Of a DNA stretch of 64,000 bases, positions 8,305 to 15,871 are shown in pieces; the first letter of the stretch is position 1, and each line of letters starts with the position of its first letter. The notes beneath the pieces are model-generated. The model saw only the letters and a list, made by a program, of their open reading frames with translations, was not told the DNA's origin and searched no databases. Source of the DNA: an uncultured Roseobacter sp. (GTDB lineage Bacteria; Pseudomonadota; Alphaproteobacteria; Rhodobacterales; Rhodobacteraceae); contig NZ_CANLYL010000006.1 in the NCBI RefSeq assembly GCF_947495275.1, positions 62,001 to 126,000 of the forward strand, read 5' to 3'. The translations under genes and the position numbers were made by a program.

Positions 8305-9025
8305 TCTCAAAGAGAGCATCCACCTCGATCAAGGGCAAGGCATTGCTTCTTTCTCGGTCGAGCGAGCACAATCCGCTGTGTTGAAACTCAGTGGCGATAT
8401 GAAGAAAGCGGTGGGCGCGGAGGTGAAAGCACGCTTACTGCCGCGAAAAGGAAAAACGCGCATTTCGACCCGGATCGGGCTCGATGCCCCGCCGGGAACT
8501 CATAAGGCGGTGCTTGCAACGGAAGGCGGGGACATTCCGGTATCCATCGTGGTGGCACCCAAAAAGCGTCTGCGGTTGTTGCCCTCCTCGGTTGAGATCA
8601 CCGGCCGTCCGGGTGACAAGATCCGCGTTGATCTGAAAGTTGCGAACCTCGGAAATACGGATATGGCATTGCCAGCTGGGGGCATCGCCGGACTATTTGC
8701 TTCTGACGGGTTGGCAGGGGCGTTCTCAGCGGCCTATGGCTCGGCCACCGAAGCGCCGCTTGAGGTATTTGGCGAATTCATAGACGGGTTGCGCCGATCA
8801 CATCTTGGGCTTGTACGTTTGCGCCTGATCGACAAGGTGAAATCACCCCTGAAACCTGGTGATAAGCGCGATCTGATCGGGGAGTTTTCCCTGCCAGAAC
8901 CACAAAATGAGAAAACCCAAATCGGTGCAGGACGCCGGTTTCATGCAACCTTTGTTATGGACCGCCTGCGGCTCGTGATGCGCCTGACGCTCAGCGCTCC
9001 GATCAAGAAAGGGGAACAGCGATGA
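8297..9025 (+). CDS. Unknown two-domain beta-sandwich-like protein
   Basis: 242 aa. The N-terminal 90 residues and the next 140 both read as Ig-like beta domains (GTHKAVLATEGGDIPVSIVV; then SVEITGRPGDKIRVDLKVAN, followed by LGNTDMALP), a style seen in proteins built of repeated NEW3 or COG1470-type domains. A linker (LFASDGLAGAFSAAYGSA) leads into a helical segment FGEFIDGLRRSHLGLVRL that could be amphipathic. There is no signal peptide, so the protein should be cytoplasmic, which is unusual for such domains. It overlaps both neighbours (8 nt and 4 nt), so its synthesis is coupled to theirs. Function unknown. Confidence 0.65.
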   Translation: MADLKESIHLDQGQGIASFSVERAQSAVLKLSGDMKKAVGAEVKARLLPRKGKTRISTRIGLDAPPGTHKAVLATEGGDIPVSIVVAPKKRLRLLPSSVEITGRPGDKIRVDLKVANLGNTDMALPAGGIAGLFASDGLAGAFSAAYGSATEAPLEVFGEFIDGLRRSHLGLVRLRLIDKVKSPLKPGDKRDLIGEFSLPEPQNEKTQIGAGRRFHATFVMDRLRLVMRLTLSAPIKKGEQR

Positions 9026-9660
9026 CAAAACGCAAATCGGCTGCGACTGATGTGCGGCAAACTATGGACGCCATGTCAGACGTCCTGTCACGACAACTGG
9101 ATTTGAGCGGTGATATTGTAGACAGTCTTGCCGACAGTGCGCGCAGGTTTTTGTCTGGACTGTCACAAAATGTTGGTCCGGGCAGTTGCGAGATACCGGA
9201 ACCTTGCTGGATGCCTCATGATCTGGGTGAATATCATTGTGATCTCTGCAAAGGCAGTTCGGGCACGATGGAAATTCGGATCACCAACACCGATTACCGG
9301 GCGCGGAACTTCACGATCGTCGCTGCTGGCCCGGATGCTGGAAGAGTATCACTTACGCCCAACAGCTTCTCCCTGGGCCCTAAAGAACGCCGCACTGTGA
9401 CTGCACGTTTTGATGCCGCGCTTGATGATACGGTTCATTGCGCCGAGCTCGAAGCTCTGATCTGGGTGATGGGATGTAACAGCCATTTCCTGCGTTGGAC
9501 AATTGACGTGGGCAAATCGGAACGCGCTTGCTGTCATCATGTCGATGTATTTGACCAACCTGACTATGTGCATCACTGGTACGATCATTTTTACTGTGTA
9601 AGGCCCTGTTTCGGTAAAACAGCCCGACCGGTTCCCGGCGCGAAGGATACGGTTGGATAG
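9022..9660 (+). CDS. Unknown Cys/His-rich protein with amphipathic N-terminal helix and beta domain
   Basis: 212 aa. Residues about 10-50 form a helical stretch (MDAMSDVLSRQLDLSG, DIVDSLADSARRFLSGL) reminiscent of phasins. A cysteine pair HCDLCKGSSG follows, then an Ig/MSP-like beta domain (GTMEIRITNTDYRARNFTIV, then LGPKERRTVTARFDA). The C-terminus is rich in Cys, His and aromatic residues (ERACCHHVDVFD, YVHHWYDHFYCVRPCFG), suggesting metal binding. No signal peptide. It overlaps the preceding gene by 4 nt and is followed after 3 nt by the next. Not a family I recognise. Confidence 0.65.
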   Translation: MTKRKSAATDVRQTMDAMSDVLSRQLDLSGDIVDSLADSARRFLSGLSQNVGPGSCEIPEPCWMPHDLGEYHCDLCKGSSGTMEIRITNTDYRARNFTIVAAGPDAGRVSLTPNSFSLGPKERRTVTARFDAALDDTVHCAELEALIWVMGCNSHFLRWTIDVGKSERACCHHVDVFDQPDYVHHWYDHFYCVRPCFGKTARPVPGAKDTVG

Positions 9661-9663
9661 GAA

Positions 9664-10194
9664 ATGCTGAATTCACAATTCAAAGGATTAGCGCGTCAGG
9701 CCCTGCGCCTGAATATGCAGTATTATGGCGGATTGTTCGATGTGACGCGCGACTACCTCGTTGCCTTGCGCAAGCTGGCGGATGAGGGCTCAGCCCCGGA
9801 CGTACCCGTCAACAAACCCGCGCCCAAGGCCGCAGCCCCGGCTATTCCCCCTTTGGTTCTGGCCGCTCCTGCTGGTAAGCAGGCCTCCGCAAGCTTTGCT
9901 GTGACCAATACCACGGGTCAGGAGGTTGCAGCCGACCCTGAGGTATCTGAAAACCTGAAAAAGGCAGGCGTGATCGCAGAACCCGCCGGACGCATGGTGG
10001 CAGCGGGTCAAGATGCAATCTTTACGCTTAAGGCTAAACCGTCTGGCAAGATGCCGGTGGAAACCGATTTGCACGGAACAGTCAGCGTGCCGCACTTCGG
10101 CGATCGTGAGATACCCGTTGTGCTGCGCCGCCTGCCCCCGGACCCGGCCGTTTCCAAACCCAAGCGCAAATCAGCCGCCCGGAAAAACCCGTGA
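9664..10194 (+). CDS. Phasin-like helix + beta domain + lysine-rich tail protein
   Basis: 176 aa. An amphipathic N-terminal helix (FKGLARQALRLNMQYYGGLF, then DVTRDYLVALRKLADEG) is followed by a Pro/Ala linker, then a beta domain of about 90 residues with an Ig-like look (GKQASASFAVTNTTGQEV). The extreme C-terminus is basic (SKPKRKSAARKNP), like the histone-like tails of PhaF-type phasins. Domain order and tail match the gene at 12107, so the two may be paralogues. It overlaps the methyltransferase gene by 4 nt (GTGA). A role in coating a lipid body or nucleic acid is inferred from layout only. Confidence 0.62.
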   Translation: MLNSQFKGLARQALRLNMQYYGGLFDVTRDYLVALRKLADEGSAPDVPVNKPAPKAAAPAIPPLVLAAPAGKQASASFAVTNTTGQEVAADPEVSENLKKAGVIAEPAGRMVAAGQDAIFTLKAKPSGKMPVETDLHGTVSVPHFGDREIPVVLRRLPPDPAVSKPKRKSAARKNP

Positions 10195-11030
10195 GCGCGC
10201 CCGGCGGCATCATGGCCGAAGGTGTTCTGGTGCAAGCCATGCACCTTTACTCTGCCTTTGTAATGAAACCTTATGAGCAAGGGCGTCAGGCGGGGCTGAT
10301 TGAGCGCACGACCGAAGGAACCCTCCCGACCCCTCTCGAGCGCAATGGATTGGGTCAGCATTTTTGCAAGACATATCCACGCCCCGTGCTTTTGGGGCGT
10401 GCGACAGAAAATGACGCATTGGTTTCTGAATTTGATCGCATGGGGGAGATTTACGACGCCTATGTGCGGCCGTTTTCGACGCCGATCATGAACGCAGCGG
10501 TGCAGGAACTATCGGCCTATATCCGGCCGGATTTCCGTTTGCTGGACGCGGGATGCGGGGCGGGTCGCGAGCTTTGTCGACTGTCGCAACTGGTGCCGGA
10601 TGGCGAGGTGGTCGGAATTGACCTGGCGGCTGGCATGGTCAACGCCGGTCACAAATCGGCGCGCGCCAAGGCTTTCGATAATACGGCCTTTTTCCAATCC
10701 GATGTGGGGGATTTGCCAGAGGTTTTCACCGATCAGTTTGATTTGGTCTATTCCTGTCTGGCACATCATCACTATCCCGATCCCCCGGCGGCAACGCGGG
10801 AGATTTTTCGGTCCTTGCGGCCCGGTGGCTATTACACGGTAATCGATGCAGGGCCCGAATGGTTTGTGAAACGGTCCTCTTCGCTCGCGCTATGGGCCGA
10901 CCCCGGCTGGATCGGGTTTCACACACCAGAACAATTTATGGCGCTTTTTGAGGCTGCGGGTTTTACGAATACCGGCTGGATAGATTTGGTACCCGGGTTC
11001 GGCATTGCCTGTGCACAGAAGCCACTTTGA
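10191..11030 (+). CDS. Class I SAM-dependent methyltransferase
   Basis: 279 aa from GTG 10191, overlapping the upstream stop. The SAM-binding fold is clear from residue about 100: motif I LLDAGCGAGRELCRLS, acidic loop VVGIDLAAGMVNAG, DVGDLPEVF, then the motif IV region FDLVYSCLAHHHYPDP and RSLRPGGYYTVIDAG. The N-terminal 80 residues are extra and contain helical segments (MAEGVLVQAMHLYSAFVMKP). The substrate is unknown. Position directly before an isoprenyl diphosphate synthase suggests a prenyl chain or quinone-like substrate, by inference. It overlaps the next gene by 4 nt. Confidence 0.85.
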   Translation: MSAPGGIMAEGVLVQAMHLYSAFVMKPYEQGRQAGLIERTTEGTLPTPLERNGLGQHFCKTYPRPVLLGRATENDALVSEFDRMGEIYDAYVRPFSTPIMNAAVQELSAYIRPDFRLLDAGCGAGRELCRLSQLVPDGEVVGIDLAAGMVNAGHKSARAKAFDNTAFFQSDVGDLPEVFTDQFDLVYSCLAHHHYPDPPAATREIFRSLRPGGYYTVIDAGPEWFVKRSSSLALWADPGWIGFHTPEQFMALFEAAGFTNTGWIDLVPGFGIACAQKPL

Positions 11031-12094
11031 ACGGGTCTGATTACGACCGCAGCCTGATCGAAGAGGCATTGAAAACCGCCCGTAACAGGACCGAAGCCTC
11101 GATGACGCGATTTTTCAACGCTCGACGCGAAACGGGGATGGATGTGCTTTACGATCAGATTAGTGATTATCCATTCCGGGTCGGCAAGGGACTGCGCCCT
11201 GCCCTTGTTTATGCGGCTTGTCAGGGGATGGGCGGTACCGAAACGCAGGCTGAAAACACGGCGACCGCAATCGAATTGTTTCACAACGGTGCGCTTGTCC
11301 ACGATGACATTGAGGATAATTCGGACTTCCGACGCGGTGACGAGACCTTGTTTCGCCGCCACGGCGTTCCGATCGCCATCAATACCGGTGATGCCACATT
11401 TGTATTTTGTCTGTCTTTGCTGTTGGACAATGTCGAACGATTGGGTGTCCGCAAGGCGATGCGGATTCTCAAGGATTTTGAGCGGCTAAGCCGGGAATCC
11501 GTCGAGGGTCAGGCCATCGAGCTTGACTGGATACATAACGCACGTTTTGACCTCGACACCGACGACTACCTGCGCATGGCTTACAAAAAGACCTGCTGGT
11601 ACACAATGATCGCGCCTCTGCGGCTGGGTGTTGTGGCCGGGTCAGGGCCTTCGATGGTCGCACAGCTTGAAGAGGCGCTGATTGATGTGATGGAACTTGG
11701 ATATCTGGCAGGTATCGGGTTTCAGGTGCAGGACGATCTGCTGAACCTGACTGCGGACGAAGTCCTCTATGGCAAAGAGATCAGCGGCGATCTTTTCGAA
11801 GGCAAGCGCACCGTGATGTTGCTGCATTTCCTGCGCACCGCCCCGAAACGGCAACGCGCCCGCGCCATCAAGCTTCTGACCTTACCACGCGCCGAAAAAG
11901 AACCGGATGAAGTGCGTTGGTTATTGCAGGCCATGCACGAAGCAGGATCGATTGATCATGGGCGCACCATCGCGCAGAGCTTCATTTCCCGTGCGCTGGC
12001 ATTCGAAGCGGAAGGCTTGAGCTTCATGCCCGAAACCCGTCACCGCCGCTTCCTGCGCGAGGTGCTCAAATACGTCATTGCAAGATTGAAATGA
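11027..12094 (+). CDS. Polyprenyl (trans-isoprenyl) diphosphate synthase
   Basis: 355 aa, TTG start overlapping the methyltransferase stop (TTGA). It condenses isopentenyl diphosphate with an allylic diphosphate to give a prenyl diphosphate. The first Asp-rich motif is intact (LVHDDIEDNSDFRRG). The second is GFQVQDDLLNL, i.e. DDxxN rather than DDxxD, followed by a lysine segment ISGDLFEGKRTVM that binds pyrophosphate in the family. DDxxN occurs in eukaryote-type (type III) GGPP synthases. Also seen are KGLRPALVYAA at the N-terminus and RESVEGQAIELDW in the middle. Chain length cannot be read with confidence. It is the metabolic core of the cluster. Confidence 0.88.
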   Translation: MNGSDYDRSLIEEALKTARNRTEASMTRFFNARRETGMDVLYDQISDYPFRVGKGLRPALVYAACQGMGGTETQAENTATAIELFHNGALVHDDIEDNSDFRRGDETLFRRHGVPIAINTGDATFVFCLSLLLDNVERLGVRKAMRILKDFERLSRESVEGQAIELDWIHNARFDLDTDDYLRMAYKKTCWYTMIAPLRLGVVAGSGPSMVAQLEEALIDVMELGYLAGIGFQVQDDLLNLTADEVLYGKEISGDLFEGKRTVMLLHFLRTAPKRQRARAIKLLTLPRAEKEPDEVRWLLQAMHEAGSIDHGRTIAQSFISRALAFEAEGLSFMPETRHRRFLREVLKYVIARLK

Positions 12095-12106
12095 GGGGGA
12101 GATCAG

Positions 12107-12685
12107 ATGCCACATGACCATGACCACGGGAACATCCCGTCCAGTCCGTTTGAGGAGCTTGTCAAACTTCAAAGCTCTTTTCAGCAAAGCCTGAGTCAGG
12201 CGACGATGAACTATCTGCGGCAGTTGCAGGGTATCGTTGGTCCCGTGACGCCCGGCACTGTTGTGCAGCAGGTGGATGGCCACACTGTTGAACTCTCCAT
12301 GGCACCGGGAGGCAAATCTTCTGCCAAAATCAATGTCGAAAACCGACAGCGCGTACACTCGATGATCACCCCGATGATCACGCCGCTTGTATCTGATGTG
12401 GGCGCAACCTGGTTTGCCCAAACGGCATTCTCCCCGCCGACGGCGTTGCTTGCAACGGATGAAACACTCGATTTCACGTTGTCACTTTCAGCGCCAAAAG
12501 AGATGCCGCTTGGTGTATATCGCGGTGCTGTGCTGATCTACGGTTGTTCCGAGGGTGTCGTTCCTTTGGAAGTAACGGTCGCGGCACCGGCCGCACGCCG
12601 GACCAAGGTGAAAGCCACGGCCGCCAAAGCCTCTGCCCGAAAACAAACACGCCGCAAAACCGGTAAAACCCCCGCTGCATCCTGA
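12107..12685 (+). CDS. Phasin-like helix + beta domain + histone-like tail protein
   Basis: 192 aa, preceded by a GGGGGAGA ribosome binding site. It opens with His-rich MPHDHDHGN, then a helix rich in Ser, Gln and Leu (FEELVKLQSSFQQSLSQATM, then NYLRQLQGIVGP) that looks like a phasin core. A beta domain follows (DFTLSLSAPKEMPLGVYRG, then AVLIYGCSEG) and resembles an Ig-like fold. The last 30 residues are Lys/Arg/Ala-rich (RRTKVKATAAKASARKQTRR), the composition of PhaF or histone-like AAKP tails that bind DNA. Same architecture as the product at 9664. No signal peptide. Role unknown. Confidence 0.65.
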   Translation: MPHDHDHGNIPSSPFEELVKLQSSFQQSLSQATMNYLRQLQGIVGPVTPGTVVQQVDGHTVELSMAPGGKSSAKINVENRQRVHSMITPMITPLVSDVGATWFAQTAFSPPTALLATDETLDFTLSLSAPKEMPLGVYRGAVLIYGCSEGVVPLEVTVAAPAARRTKVKATAAKASARKQTRRKTGKTPAAS

Positions 12686-12695
12686 GGAAAAGATC

Positions 12696-13259
12696 ATGCC
12701 AGATACCGCAAGCATTCGATTAATCGATCCTCCCGAAGACGCCGGACGTACGACTGCCAGCCTGTTTGCCTCCCTCGCAAGCCGCTTGATTACCTTGCAT
12801 TATACTTCGGGTGTGAGTGTTATAGGCTCCACGCTTGCGGGGCTCGCCGAGGCGGGTCGCGAGATATCCAAGACCGCCGAAGGCGCCCGCATAAGACGCG
12901 CGCTGGAAGCAAGTGCCATCAAGGAAAACGGCGACCTGCTTTGGAATGCTTTGCGTGTCACGGGCTGGACCGAAGGCATGCCCGCAGCACCGGTTCTTGA
13001 CCACATTCGCAACGATCTGGCGTTGCTGTTGGCGGATGACCTGGCTGAAACCATTGAGAACGTCCCTGCCCCGCTCGAAAACAAGGTGCGCCAATCGGGC
13101 AATGTGCCTGCAAACATCAACTTCATCGATACTCTGATGGGCCTTTGGATACACTCTCGCGAGATTGTCCAATCGGTTGAGGCGATGGCGCGCTTGGCAC
13201 CGGATATCGACGCAGTCGAACCCGGTGACGCGGTTCACAGCGGACCCATTTTGCGGTGA
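12696..13259 (+). CDS. Unknown helical protein, possibly phasin-like
   Basis: 187 aa, preceded by GAGGA. It is almost entirely helical by composition: an alanine/serine-rich N-terminal region (TASLFASLASRLITLHYTSG, IGSTLAGLAEAGREISKTAE), a basic stretch ARIRRALEAS, and a C-terminal helical part containing DTLMGLWIHSREIVQSVEAM. It has no signal peptide or full membrane helix. It overlaps the CrtC-like gene by 4 nt. I do not recognise a family; amphipathic binding to a lipid surface is one reading. Confidence 0.55.
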   Translation: MPDTASIRLIDPPEDAGRTTASLFASLASRLITLHYTSGVSVIGSTLAGLAEAGREISKTAEGARIRRALEASAIKENGDLLWNALRVTGWTEGMPAAPVLDHIRNDLALLLADDLAETIENVPAPLENKVRQSGNVPANINFIDTLMGLWIHSREIVQSVEAMARLAPDIDAVEPGDAVHSGPILR

Positions 13260-14254
13260 CAGCTTTCGATGCGCTGCGCCCACCTGTGACCAGCGACCCC
13301 ACAGCAGAAGCCTACAAAGACTGGTTCCATCTGAACATTTTTGTGCCCGAGAGCGGTCATGTCGTTCTTATCAACCTATCGCTGCATGGCCCGCCCTGGG
13401 ACAGGCGGACACGTGTCGTCGGCACGGCGCTGGCCTGTGATGTTCAGGGAGTTTGGACAGGCGGAATTGAAATCACTTCGATGTCCGATAGCAGCGTCAG
13501 TCTTCAATCGGTTTTTTTGAAATCTATTTCCTTGGCGGTCTCCCGAGACGGCACCGCATTGCATACCCGGGTGCAGCGTCCCGATGATGGGTTCGAGGTC
13601 GAGATTGTTGCGCAGCCGTTGTTGCCCGCCGGAGCGCTTGATCTTACCGCCAAGTTCGGCAGCGGATGGATCGGCTGGAGCGCTGTTCCGGTGATGTCTG
13701 TCTCCGGTTACCTGCGTATCGACGGGCAAGAGCTGTCTTTGGACGGTGCGCGCGCCTACCATGATCACAACTGGGGGCGCTGGTTTTGGGGTGAAGATGT
13801 TGCCTGGGAATGGGGCGCATTTGCACTTGATCAGGACATCACGGTGGTTGTGGCGCGCGGTACCGACAAACAGCATTTCGTCAAACAACCCCCCCAAGTC
13901 TTTCTGGTATATGGCAAGCGGGTTATTGGATTTACTCCCGATCAGATCGAAATATCTCTGGAGATGGAACCAATTGTTGCAAGTCGCAGATTGCCGGGTG
14001 TGCTTGCAGCGATCCATCCGGATCGGCGACTGTCCGATCTTCCACGACAGCTGGTTTTAAGGGGAGATAATCCAAATGCGCGCTTTGAATTGGTGTTTGA
14101 GACGGATGGTGCGGCGCAGCTACTCCTGGCGGAGCCGATGCGCCCTGGCATGGGCTTCATCAACGAGGTTGCCGGTCGTTGCAAACTCTCCTGTGTGATC
14201 GACCAGAAATCGATTAAGACGACGGGTCTGGGGGTTTTCGAATATGTCACCTGA
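13256..14254 (+). CDS. CrtC/AttH-like lipocalin-fold protein (carotenoid 1,2-hydratase superfamily)
   Basis: 332 aa from GTG 13256. The central motif ARAYHDHNWGRWFWG is the signature (YHDHNWG) of the hydroxyneurosporene synthase / CrtC family and its AttH-like relatives, followed by VAWEWGAFALDQD. The N-terminus starts with WFHLNIFVPESGHVV, the typical first strands of the double-lipocalin fold. Known members hydrate isoprenoid double bonds (CrtC) or are pericyclases in fungal pathways. Next to a prenyl synthase and a methyltransferase, an isoprenoid substrate is likely. No other carotenoid gene (crtB, crtI) is present in the window. It overlaps both neighbours. Confidence 0.75.
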   Translation: MTAFDALRPPVTSDPTAEAYKDWFHLNIFVPESGHVVLINLSLHGPPWDRRTRVVGTALACDVQGVWTGGIEITSMSDSSVSLQSVFLKSISLAVSRDGTALHTRVQRPDDGFEVEIVAQPLLPAGALDLTAKFGSGWIGWSAVPVMSVSGYLRIDGQELSLDGARAYHDHNWGRWFWGEDVAWEWGAFALDQDITVVVARGTDKQHFVKQPPQVFLVYGKRVIGFTPDQIEISLEMEPIVASRRLPGVLAAIHPDRRLSDLPRQLVLRGDNPNARFELVFETDGAAQLLLAEPMRPGMGFINEVAGRCKLSCVIDQKSIKTTGLGVFEYVT

Positions 14255-14771
14255 GCCGCGCCATCTTCGCGATTGGATCGCGGCCCTATTTGCCGGGCTT
14301 GAGCGGGCGGAGCCGCATTCTGCATTGGGTGTTCAGAATCTGGCCGGTTCGGAAGTTTCCCGAATTATGTTGGATAATGAACGTGTCACTGTCCTATTTG
14401 GCCAAAAAGGCCTGCGTGTGACACGCCTCAAAACAGGCGCGAGGCTGACGCCGCCATATGGGGTAACTGATCGGAAGACTGTGGGCGCATTGCTGCTTGG
14501 TCACATGGAAATCTCGGAAGCAATCGCGCATAACCATATTCGCCTGCGCGGCACGGCGGATCAGGTCATGGCGATCTGCGCGATCATCGAAGTACTGGTC
14601 GACGCCAGTACCCGCATTCCGGCCCTTCAGGAACTGGCGGGTGATTTTCTTGCCTCAACAGAACTGACAGATCTGAGGGCGGAGCAGGCGCAAAGACACA
14701 GGCAGTCGGATGTATTGCGCTTGAAGGAATTGGCTCTTTTGCAGCGTGAAGGGCTTCTGAACGGCACGTGA
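14244..14771 (+). CDS. SCP2-like lipid-binding protein
   Basis: 175 aa; ATG 14244 overlaps the upstream stop by 11 nt. The middle reads like an SCP2 sterol-carrier domain: a beta stretch (RVTVLFGQKGLRVTRLKTGA) followed by GALLLGHMEISEAIAHNHIR and then LRGTADQVMAICAIIEVLVD, the usual hydrophobic tail helix. The C-terminal 40 residues are a charged helix. SCP2 domains bind acyl or isoprenoid lipids, which fits a cluster making an isoprenoid. Last gene of the ten-gene unit. The domain call is by eye and moderate. Confidence 0.6.
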   Translation: MSPEPRHLRDWIAALFAGLERAEPHSALGVQNLAGSEVSRIMLDNERVTVLFGQKGLRVTRLKTGARLTPPYGVTDRKTVGALLLGHMEISEAIAHNHIRLRGTADQVMAICAIIEVLVDASTRIPALQELAGDFLASTELTDLRAEQAQRHRQSDVLRLKELALLQREGLLNGT

Positions 14772-14815
14772 TGACGAACTTGTTTCGGGCGATGGAAATT
14801 GCCTTCTTGTAAAAA

Positions 14816-14850
14816 TTGGAACGATCCAATATTAATTTGGAACGGTCTAA
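14816..14850 (+). promoter_or_regulatory. Twin LacI-type operators of the catabolic operon
   Basis: Two related 14-mers, TTGGAACGATCCAA (14816-14829) and TTGGAACGGTCTAA (14837-14850), have centres 21 bp apart, i.e. two helical turns. Each is a near-palindrome around a central CG, the hallmark of LacI-family operators. They end 16 bp before the GTG of the first gene, where a bound repressor would block transcription. The LacI-family gene at 29347 at the end of the same gene run is the obvious candidate regulator. Confidence 0.7.
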
Positions 14851-14866
14851 TATCGGGGTTTGATTC

Positions 14867-15871
14867 GTGAACTGGATATTCGTTGGTGCCAGCACAATCG
14901 CTGCGCAATACATGTTATCGGCGGTCAGATCCCAAGCCGGTCACAAGGTTTCGTGGGTTGTGAGTGGGTCGATGGACCGTGGGGCGGCCTGGGCCAGAGA
15001 TCATGGCGTTCCATCTGTCACGACCGATCTCGCTGAGGCCCTTACGGATTCGGACGCCACAATCGCCTACATTTCCACGACCAACGAAAAGCATTTTGGC
15101 CAGGCCATGGCGTGCATTGCGGCGGGCAAACATGTGCTGTGCGAAAAACCGCTCGCGATCAATCTGGGCGAAGCTTGCAGGATGGTTGCGGCTGCGCGTG
15201 ATGCCGGTGTTGTCTTCGGCACCAATCATCATCTTCGGTGTTCCGGTGCTCACCGGGCGATAAAGGAAGTGATAGCAACAGGCCAAATTGGCAAAGTTCT
15301 GTCGTTGCGCATTCATCACGCGGTTTACCTGCCAAAAAACTTGCAGGGCTGGCGGATAAATGATGCTGCGGCTGGTGGCGGCGTGGTGCCAGATATAACG
15401 GTGCACGATGCAGACGTTGCGCGGTTCCTGCTGAAAGAGGACCCTCAATCTGTTGTGGCACAGGTGACATCCTCTGGCATGGGCGAGGGTGTCGAGGATT
15501 CGGCCATGTCGGTCTGGATGATGCCATCTGGCACTATGGTGATGTCCCATGAGAGCTTCACGCATGAATTTGCCGGCAATGGGCTGGAGGTTCACGGCGA
15601 AAGCGGGTCGGTTTTTGCAAACAACGTCATGACACAGGAACCAATTGGCACCGTAAAACTGGTCACGGGGTCAGGAAGGCAACAAATCCCCTATCCACAA
15701 CATTCGCTATACGAGCGGGGTGTTTCAGATTTCGTCACCGCCATCGAGGGGCGGGGTCGGGCTGCGGCTGATGGTGTGGATGGTGTCAAATCGCTGGCCG
15801 TTGCTTTGGCGGTTCGCGAAGCTGCTCAGAGCGGAAAGCGTATAACGGTCAATTACGGAGAGGTATCGTGA
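14867..15871 (+). CDS. Gfo/Idh/MocA family oxidoreductase
   Basis: 334 aa, GTG start. N-terminal NAD(P) Rossmann domain (NWIFVGASTIAAQYML) with the family's EKP motif in GKHVLCEKPLAINLGEAC. The C-terminal substrate domain contains GGGVVPDITVHDADVARFLL, with the His/Asp pair typical of the catalytic site. Members dehydrogenate sugars, cyclitols or their derivatives. It is the first gene after the LacI-type operators and overlaps the CoA-transferase gene by 4 nt, so it belongs to the sugar-import operon. Exact substrate unknown. Confidence 0.88.
   Translation: MNWIFVGASTIAAQYMLSAVRSQAGHKVSWVVSGSMDRGAAWARDHGVPSVTTDLAEALTDSDATIAYISTTNEKHFGQAMACIAAGKHVLCEKPLAINLGEACRMVAAARDAGVVFGTNHHLRCSGAHRAIKEVIATGQIGKVLSLRIHHAVYLPKNLQGWRINDAAAGGGVVPDITVHDADVARFLLKEDPQSVVAQVTSSGMGEGVEDSAMSVWMMPSGTMVMSHESFTHEFAGNGLEVHGESGSVFANNVMTQEPIGTVKLVTGSGRQQIPYPQHSLYERGVSDFVTAIEGRGRAAADGVDGVKSLAVALAVREAAQSGKRITVNYGEVS

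Noticed and set aside
12107-12136. His-rich start (MPHDHDHGN) as a metal-transport tag
   Set aside because: Too short and without partner motifs to support a metal-transport call.
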